Shown: positions 6,538 through 10,793 of the stretch, piece after piece | How the letters are laid out: each line of letters opens with the position of its first letter | Numbering within the stretch: the stretch's first letter is position 1 | Assembly (NCBI GenBank): GCA_023142175.1 | Contig: JAGLJX010000013.1 | Span: forward strand, 1 to 10,793 | Source: Emcibacter sp. | Lineage (GTDB): Bacteria > Pseudomonadota > Alphaproteobacteria > Sphingomonadales > Emcibacteraceae | Length of the DNA stretch: 10,793 bases | Direction: 5' to 3' | Program-made: the position numbers and the translations under genes | Notes under the pieces: generated by a model | Databases searched by the model: none | Seen by the model: only the letters and a program-made list of their open reading frames with translations | Told to the model about the DNA's origin: nothing

Positions 6538-7560
6538 TCACTCCACGACCCATGTGCGCCCAGAATGCAGCAAGGCATTAAAGTCGGCTTTTTTCGACTG
6601 TTTGGCCTGCTCAATCTGATAATGCACAGAACTTTCATAACTTTCAGCAGGATTACAATAGATCACGCCGCAGACCACCGGATAATCAGGCGATTCCAGC
6701 TCACATAACATGAAAGCCATATGACGATTGGTTTCATCATGAACCAGAATATCATCCTCTGTAATGCCGTCTTCGCCAATGGTGACAACTTCCAGTCCGA
6801 ATTTTTCGGCGTTGAAGCGAAGGCCTTTCTGAATTTCTTTGCCAAAAATCATCCTTTCGCCATGCTTAACGTGAATTTGGGTGTCCTTGGCGGTCTTTTT
6901 CGCGGTGAATTCACCAAAGACATTGTCATTATAGACGATGCAGTTCTGAAATATTTCAATGAAGGATGCGCCCATATGTTCCTTGGCACGCGCCAATGTA
7001 ACGGGGAGTTCCTTCAATGATGTATCGATGCCCCGCGCCACAAACCGCGCCCCTGCCCCCAGCGCAAAGACACAGGGTGACAATGGCGCATCAACAGAAC
7101 CCATGGGCGTTGATGGTGTTTTCAGGCCCGGCTTGGAAGTTGGCGAATACTGCCCCTTAGTCAGGCCGTAAATCTCGTTGTTAAACAGCATGATCTGAAT
7201 GTTTACATTGCGGCGCAAAATATGCAGCATATGATTGCCGCCAATGCTTAAGCCATCGCCATCACCTGTCACCAGCCATACATCAAGCTCCGGATTTGCC
7301 AGCTTAATGCCCGTGGCAAAGCCCGGCGCCCGACCATGAATTGTATGAAATCCATAAGTTGATACATAATAAGGAAAACGCGAAGAACAGCCAATGCCGG
7401 AAACAAATACAGTATTTTCCGGCTTTGAGCCGGTGTTGGCTAAAGCCATCTGCACACCCTTGAGGATCGCATAATCACCACATCCGGGGCACCAGCGAAC
7501 TTCTTGATCTGTTTCAAAATCTTTAGGGGAGGCTTTTTTTATCTCAACCTGCTTATTCAT
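6538..7560 (-). CDS. korB: 2-oxoacid:ferredoxin oxidoreductase subunit beta (probably 2-oxoglutarate)
   Basis: This 340-residue catalytic subunit binds thiamine pyrophosphate and one [4Fe-4S] cluster. With KorA it decarboxylates a 2-oxoacid with CoA and passes electrons to ferredoxin. The N-terminal motif WCPGCGDY supplies Cys24 and Cys27. Cys58 (GIGCSSR) and Cys206 (IFQNCIVYND) complete the four positions expected from the Sulfolobus 2-oxoacid:ferredoxin oxidoreductase structures. The TPP/Mg motif is GDGDGLSIGGNH at 99-110, followed by FNNEIYGLTKGQYSPTS from residue 125. Length and motifs fit the two-subunit KorAB type known from Mycobacterium tuberculosis and alphaproteobacteria. The start overlaps the korA stop by 4 nt (ATGA), so the two are translationally coupled. 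The substrate (2-oxoglutarate rather than pyruvate) is inferred from family resemblance. A strong terminator follows. Confidence 0.93.
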   Translation of the reverse strand: MNKQVEIKKASPKDFETDQEVRWCPGCGDYAILKGVQMALANTGSKPENTVFVSGIGCSSRFPYYVSTYGFHTIHGRAPGFATGIKLANPELDVWLVTGDGDGLSIGGNHMLHILRRNVNIQIMLFNNEIYGLTKGQYSPTSKPGLKTPSTPMGSVDAPLSPCVFALGAGARFVARGIDTSLKELPVTLARAKEHMGASFIEIFQNCIVYNDNVFGEFTAKKTAKDTQIHVKHGERMIFGKEIQKGLRFNAEKFGLEVVTIGEDGITEDDILVHDETNRHMAFMLCELESPDYPVVCGVIYCNPAESYESSVHYQIEQAKQSKKADFNALLHSGRTWVVE

Positions 7561-9431
7561 TTGGCATCTCCCAAATTCTCAACAATTGTATTGGTAATTT
7601 CCGAAATCTTGAAGGGCTGGCCCGAAACTTTGGATAAAAGGTGAGTATCCAGCAGATACTGGCTGCGTAACAATGTATTCAGTTGTCCCATATTCATTTC
7701 CGCCACAATCACTTTGTCATAAGTTTTAAGTAATTCGCCCAAATTTCGCGGTAAAGGCCAGATATGACGCAAATGAATATGAGATACATCCATGCCGTCT
7801 TTGCGGGCCTTTTTAACCGCCTGATGGATGGCGCCATATGTGGAACCCCAACCGATCACTGCCAGCTTACCGCCCGCCTCACCCAGTGAAACATCCTGAA
7901 GCGGCATATCATTCGCAATATTATCAATCTTGGCTTTGCGCGTATCGGTCATTTTCTGATGGTTGGCCGCATCATAGGAAATATGACCACTGTCATAGTC
8001 CTTCTCAATGCCACCAATCCGGTGCATCAGCCCCTCTGTTCCGGGCTTAGCCCAGACCCGGGCCAGAGTTTCAGGATCACGTAACAAGGGGTGGAAACCT
8101 TCCTTCTCTTCATGAAATTTTACCGGGAACGGTTCATAATCATTAATATCAGGTATCTTCCACGGCTCTGAGGCATTAGCGATATAACCGTCCGACAAAA
8201 TCATAACCGGTGTCATGTATTTTGTTGCAATACGCACCGCTTCGATGCCCACATCAAAACCGTCTGTGGAATTGGATACAGAGAGCACAACAATTGGCGC
8301 ATCCCCGTTCCGCCCCCAAACGGCCTGAAACAGGTCAGATTGTTCGGTTTTAGTCGGCAGCCCCGTAGAGGGACCCGCCCGCTGAATATTAACAATAATC
8401 AACGGCAGTTCTGTGGTTATGGCAAGTCCGATGGCCTCGCCCTTCAATGCAATACCGGGGCCGGAACTTGTGGTCAGGCCGAGACAACCCGCAAATGAAG
8501 CACCAATAGCCCCACAAATAGCGGCAATCTCATCTTCCGCCTGAAAGGTAATAACCCCGAATTGCTTAAGACCCGACAGGGTATGCAACAGAGAAGATGC
8601 CGGCGTGATCGGGTATGAGCCAAGAACAAGCTGAAGATCCGCCAATTGCGAACCCGCAAGTATGCCCCATGATAAAGACTGATTACCGTTCACCGTCCGG
8701 TAGGTTCCCGGCGCTTCTTTATATTTATTGATTTGATAGCGGCGTAGATTACTCGACATTTCAGCCGTCTCACCGAAAGCGTGACCCGCATTTAAGGCCG
8801 CGACATTTGCTTTTGCTATTTCAGGCTTGCTGGCAAATTTTTGTTCCAGACTATCAATGATAGTCTGCCTTTTCCGGCCAAACATCCACAAAAGCAAACC
8901 CAACGTCCACATATTCTTACAGCGCAGACTATCCTTATTACCAAGGCCGAATTCCTTCACCGCCTCAACGGTCATCTTTGTGATATCCATGCGTTTCACA
9001 TCGTAATGTGACAGGCTGTCATCTTCCAGCGGGTTGGTTTCATACCCGGCCTTCTTAATATTTTTAGCGTTGAAGGCGCCCTCGTCCAGAATGATCATGC
9101 CGCCGTTACGCAAATTGGACAGATTTACTTTCAGGGCTGCCGGGTTCATGATTACCAAGACATCCGGCTCATCGCCTGCGGTGGAAACCTCTACAGAACC
9201 AAAGTTGATCTGAAAGGCCGATACGCCGAAAGTGGTTCCCACAGGGGCTCTGATTTCTGCAGGGAAATCCGGGAAGGTCGACAGGTCACTTCCTTCCAGT
9301 GCCGTCACCACAGAGAACTGCGTTCCCGTTAATTGCATACCGTCACCGGAATCACCCGCAAAGCGCACAACGACTGAATCCAGTTCTTTGATCGCATGAT
9401 CATTTGTCTGTGAAGAATGTTGACCACTCAT
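7557..9431 (-). CDS. korA: 2-oxoacid:ferredoxin oxidoreductase subunit alpha (fused gamma-alpha)
   Basis: This 624-residue subunit has a gamma domain fused in front of an alpha domain. The gamma part (about residues 18-200) begins with VVRFAGDSGDGMQLTGTQFS and contains PAEIRAPVGTTFGVSAFQI. The alpha part carries the OFOR hallmark YPITP at 273-277, then AEDEIAAICGAIGASFAG and TTSSGPGIALKGEAIGLA, which belong to the TPP pyrimidine-binding domain. A further block, GPSTGLPTKTEQSDL, follows, and a transketolase-C-like domain lies toward the end (KLAVIGWGSTYGA). No ferredoxin domain is present, so electrons must leave through the KorB cluster to a separate ferredoxin. The start is supported by AAGGA about 7 nt upstream. 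It is the first gene of korAB and is divergent from the MATE gene. Confidence 0.94.
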   Translation of the reverse strand: MSGQHSSQTNDHAIKELDSVVVRFAGDSGDGMQLTGTQFSVVTALEGSDLSTFPDFPAEIRAPVGTTFGVSAFQINFGSVEVSTAGDEPDVLVIMNPAALKVNLSNLRNGGMIILDEGAFNAKNIKKAGYETNPLEDDSLSHYDVKRMDITKMTVEAVKEFGLGNKDSLRCKNMWTLGLLLWMFGRKRQTIIDSLEQKFASKPEIAKANVAALNAGHAFGETAEMSSNLRRYQINKYKEAPGTYRTVNGNQSLSWGILAGSQLADLQLVLGSYPITPASSLLHTLSGLKQFGVITFQAEDEIAAICGAIGASFAGCLGLTTSSGPGIALKGEAIGLAITTELPLIIVNIQRAGPSTGLPTKTEQSDLFQAVWGRNGDAPIVVLSVSNSTDGFDVGIEAVRIATKYMTPVMILSDGYIANASEPWKIPDINDYEPFPVKFHEEKEGFHPLLRDPETLARVWAKPGTEGLMHRIGGIEKDYDSGHISYDAANHQKMTDTRKAKIDNIANDMPLQDVSLGEAGGKLAVIGWGSTYGAIHQAVKKARKDGMDVSHIHLRHIWPLPRNLGELLKTYDKVIVAEMNMGQLNTLLRSQYLLDTHLLSKVSGQPFKISEITNTIVENLGDAK

Positions 9432-9446
9432 CTTATTTCCTTAGCC

Positions 9447-9496
9447 TTAAACTATTATATAAAAAATTAAATTCTATATACTTTAGTGTAGTTTAA
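9447..9496. promoter_or_regulatory. korA promoter region with spaced inverted repeat
   Basis: A perfect TATAAT -10 for korA is read on the minus strand at 9459-9454, placing the transcript start roughly 15-20 nt before the ATG; no good -35 is seen at 17 bp. The -10 abuts TTAAACTA (9447-9454), whose exact inverted copy TAGTTTAA is at 9489-9496. The arms are 42 bp apart, about four helical turns, and bracket the core promoter. A regulator bound to both is conceivable; the AT richness makes chance also possible. Confidence 0.35.
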
Positions 9497-9537
9497 AAAT
9501 AAATACATTTTTTATGTGTATAAAATATAAGTTCATT

Positions 9538-9552
9538 ACATAATCATTATGT
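9538..9552. promoter_or_regulatory. Perfect 15-bp palindrome in the korA-MATE intergenic region
   Basis: ACATAAT-C-ATTATGT has 7-bp exact arms around one central base. The 1-nt centre is too tight for a normal RNA hairpin, and no plus-strand gene ends before it, so despite the following T-run a DNA-binding site is more likely than a terminator. It lies between the divergent genes and could serve either or both. Confidence 0.4.
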
Positions 9553-9567
9553 TTTTTTTAACTGTCT

Positions 9568-9596
9568 TTGCAAGATAATATGAGTATCTTTATCAA
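9568..9596 (+). promoter_or_regulatory. Possible promoter of the MATE exporter gene
   Basis: TTGCAA (9568-9573) and TATCAA (9591-9596) are separated by 17 bp, each with about 4 of 6 consensus matches. The leader to the ATG would be about 40 nt. Other AT-rich hexamers nearby are possible, so this is a weak call. Confidence 0.3.
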
Positions 9597-9642
9597 GAAT
9601 CCAATAGCCTAACGACTAATAAAAAAAATATTTTGGTACACG

Positions 9643-10793
9643 ATGACTGAAAAGCTACAAGCAGGTCGAATGTGGCAGATCGCCATACCGTCCATAATCG
9701 CTAATATTTCCATCCCGCTACTTGGCCTGGCGGATGCTTTCATCATGGGGCACCTGCCTGATCCCCGGTATCTTGGCGCCATTGCTCTTGGAGCGATGAT
9801 CATCAGTATCCTGTATAATAGTGTCAATTTTCTGCGTATGGCCACTACTGGATTTACCGCTCAGGCGGCTGGGCGAACTGAAAATGCGACAATACCCAAA
9901 ATATATATGCGGGCGAGCCTTAGTGCGGTGATCATTGGGGCTATTTTCATCCTGATACAGTGGCCGGTAGCGGAAATTATTTTCACGCTCATCGGCGCAG
10001 ACCCAGAGGTTGAGCGACTGGCCCGTGAATATTTCATGATACGCATTTGGGGTGCGCCATTTGCACTCATGAATTTTGTGGCTGTGGGCTGGCTGTTAGG
10101 GCTCCACAAAGCCAAGGAGGCGTTATGGATTCAACTGTTTATGAATATAAGCAATATTCTGTTGAATTTTACGCTGGTTTATGGCTTTGGCATGGATGTT
10201 AACGGGGTGGCTTTGGGGACTATTCTTGCTGAAGCCATGGCTGCTGTTCTGGCTTTCAGGTTAATCTCCAAACATAGCAACAAGTTAATCGGCCATAGCA
10301 TATGGAGTATCAAGGCCCGTATCGGATTGTTTGACCGCACAGAATTTGTAAAATTATTTGTCCTTAACAGGGATATATTCATACGAACCGCCTGTCTTAC
10401 CGGATCAATGGCCGTCTTCACCATATTGGGGGCCAATATGAGCAATGAAATTTTGGCGGCCAATGCCATCCTCATGAATCTGCAAATGGTTACATCCTAT
10501 GGCCTTGACGGTTTCGCCCAGGCCGCAGAGGTATTGGTGGGAAAAGAAATCGGCGCCAAGTCCCGTTCAGGATTCCATAAGGCTGTTATCCTGTCTAGCA
10601 AGTGGGCGCTTGTGACAGCGGGATTATTCAGTCTGATTTATCTGGCTTTCGGTGAAATGTTCATTAACGCTCTGACCAATATACCAGACGTCAGGAATGC
10701 CGCCGGAGGTTATCTGGCATGGGTCATTATCCTGCCTCTCATATCAATCTGGAGCTTCCAGCTTGACGGTATTTTCATCGGGGCCACCGCTGG
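9643..10793 (+). CDS. MATE family exporter, DinF-like (3'-truncated by window)
   Basis: An open frame of 383 codons runs to the window end without a stop; a complete member would be about 440-460 residues. MATE proteins are 12-helix inner-membrane antiporters that expel drugs or metabolites in exchange for Na+ or H+. The first helix begins near residue 12 (IAIPSIIANISIPLLGLAD) with the family D in GLADAFIMGHL. The GLHKAKEALW block and the WSFQLDGIFIGAT sequence near the visible end are typical of the DinF branch. The start is the first ATG after an in-frame stop at 9610. No convincing Shine-Dalgarno precedes it (TTTTGGTACACG), so initiation may be weak, or an internal start such as codon 10 may be used. 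It is divergent from korA. The substrate is unknown. Confidence 0.9.
   Translation, partial: MTEKLQAGRMWQIAIPSIIANISIPLLGLADAFIMGHLPDPRYLGAIALGAMIISILYNSVNFLRMATTGFTAQAAGRTENATIPKIYMRASLSAVIIGAIFILIQWPVAEIIFTLIGADPEVERLAREYFMIRIWGAPFALMNFVAVGWLLGLHKAKEALWIQLFMNISNILLNFTLVYGFGMDVNGVALGTILAEAMAAVLAFRLISKHSNKLIGHSIWSIKARIGLFDRTEFVKLFVLNRDIFIRTACLTGSMAVFTILGANMSNEILAANAILMNLQMVTSYGLDGFAQAAEVLVGKEIGAKSRSGFHKAVILSSKWALVTAGLFSLIYLAFGEMFINALTNIPDVRNAAGGYLAWVIILPLISIWSFQLDGIFIGATA

Noticed and set aside
9584..9600. FNR/FixK-like half-site (TTGAT on the minus strand) upstream of korA
   Set aside because: The second half of the TTGAT-N4-ATCAA consensus is not present (ATACT instead), so only a chance half-site remains.
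9609..10475. Three minus-strand open frames opposite the MATE gene
   Set aside because: They are antisense to a continuous 383-codon frame with clear MATE sequence, and they contain typical shadow composition (Met, Ile, Arg, Ala).

Overview
The window looks like chromosomal DNA of an alphaproteobacterium. Supporting this are the three-gene form of the proton-translocating transhydrogenase (pntAA-pntAB-pntB, as in Rhodospirillum rubrum), a fused two-subunit KorAB 2-oxoacid:ferredoxin oxidoreductase, and an ECF sigma / membrane anti-sigma / periplasmic sensor cassette. GC content is moderate and codon use is mixed. The protein sequences recall marine lineages such as Kordiimonadales or Emcibacterales, but this is an impression and not a placement. 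No tRNA, rRNA, CRISPR array, IS element or prophage gene was seen.

Layout. Positions 1-2424 (+) hold the 3' end of pntAA, then pntAB and pntB, tightly spaced with good ribosome binding sites. Only 23 bp after pntB, on the same strand and with no visible terminator, comes a membrane-bound hybrid histidine kinase with a C-terminal receiver domain (2448-4229). It converges on a minus-strand block. Read in transcription order, that block is an ECF sigma factor (6420-5830), a single-pass candidate anti-sigma protein (5830-5522), a Spy/CnrX-like membrane-anchored periplasmic sensor (5522-4983), and, after about 100 bp with its own possible promoter, a SprA-related HExxH putative metalloprotease (4882-4274). 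The first three genes overlap by 1 nt at each junction, so they are probably translationally coupled. Upstream of the sigma gene, and also on the minus strand, is korAB (9431-6538), which ends in a strong intrinsic terminator at 6479-6512. An AT-rich 211-bp region with several palindromes separates korA from a divergent, truncated DinF-like MATE exporter (9643 to the window end).

How the genes may work together. Pnt interconverts NADH and NADPH using the proton gradient. KorAB couples oxidation of a 2-oxoacid (probably 2-oxoglutarate) to ferredoxin reduction. Both are central redox enzymes. The hybrid kinase directly behind pntB has no DNA-binding partner in the window, so its output is unknown. 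The sigma/anti-sigma/sensor trio has the architecture of CnrH/CnrY/CnrX: a periplasmic sensor reads metal or envelope stress, acts on a membrane-tethered anti-sigma, and releases the sigma factor. No efflux operon of the cnrCBA type is next to it, so its target genes cannot be read from this window. It is the most interesting system here.
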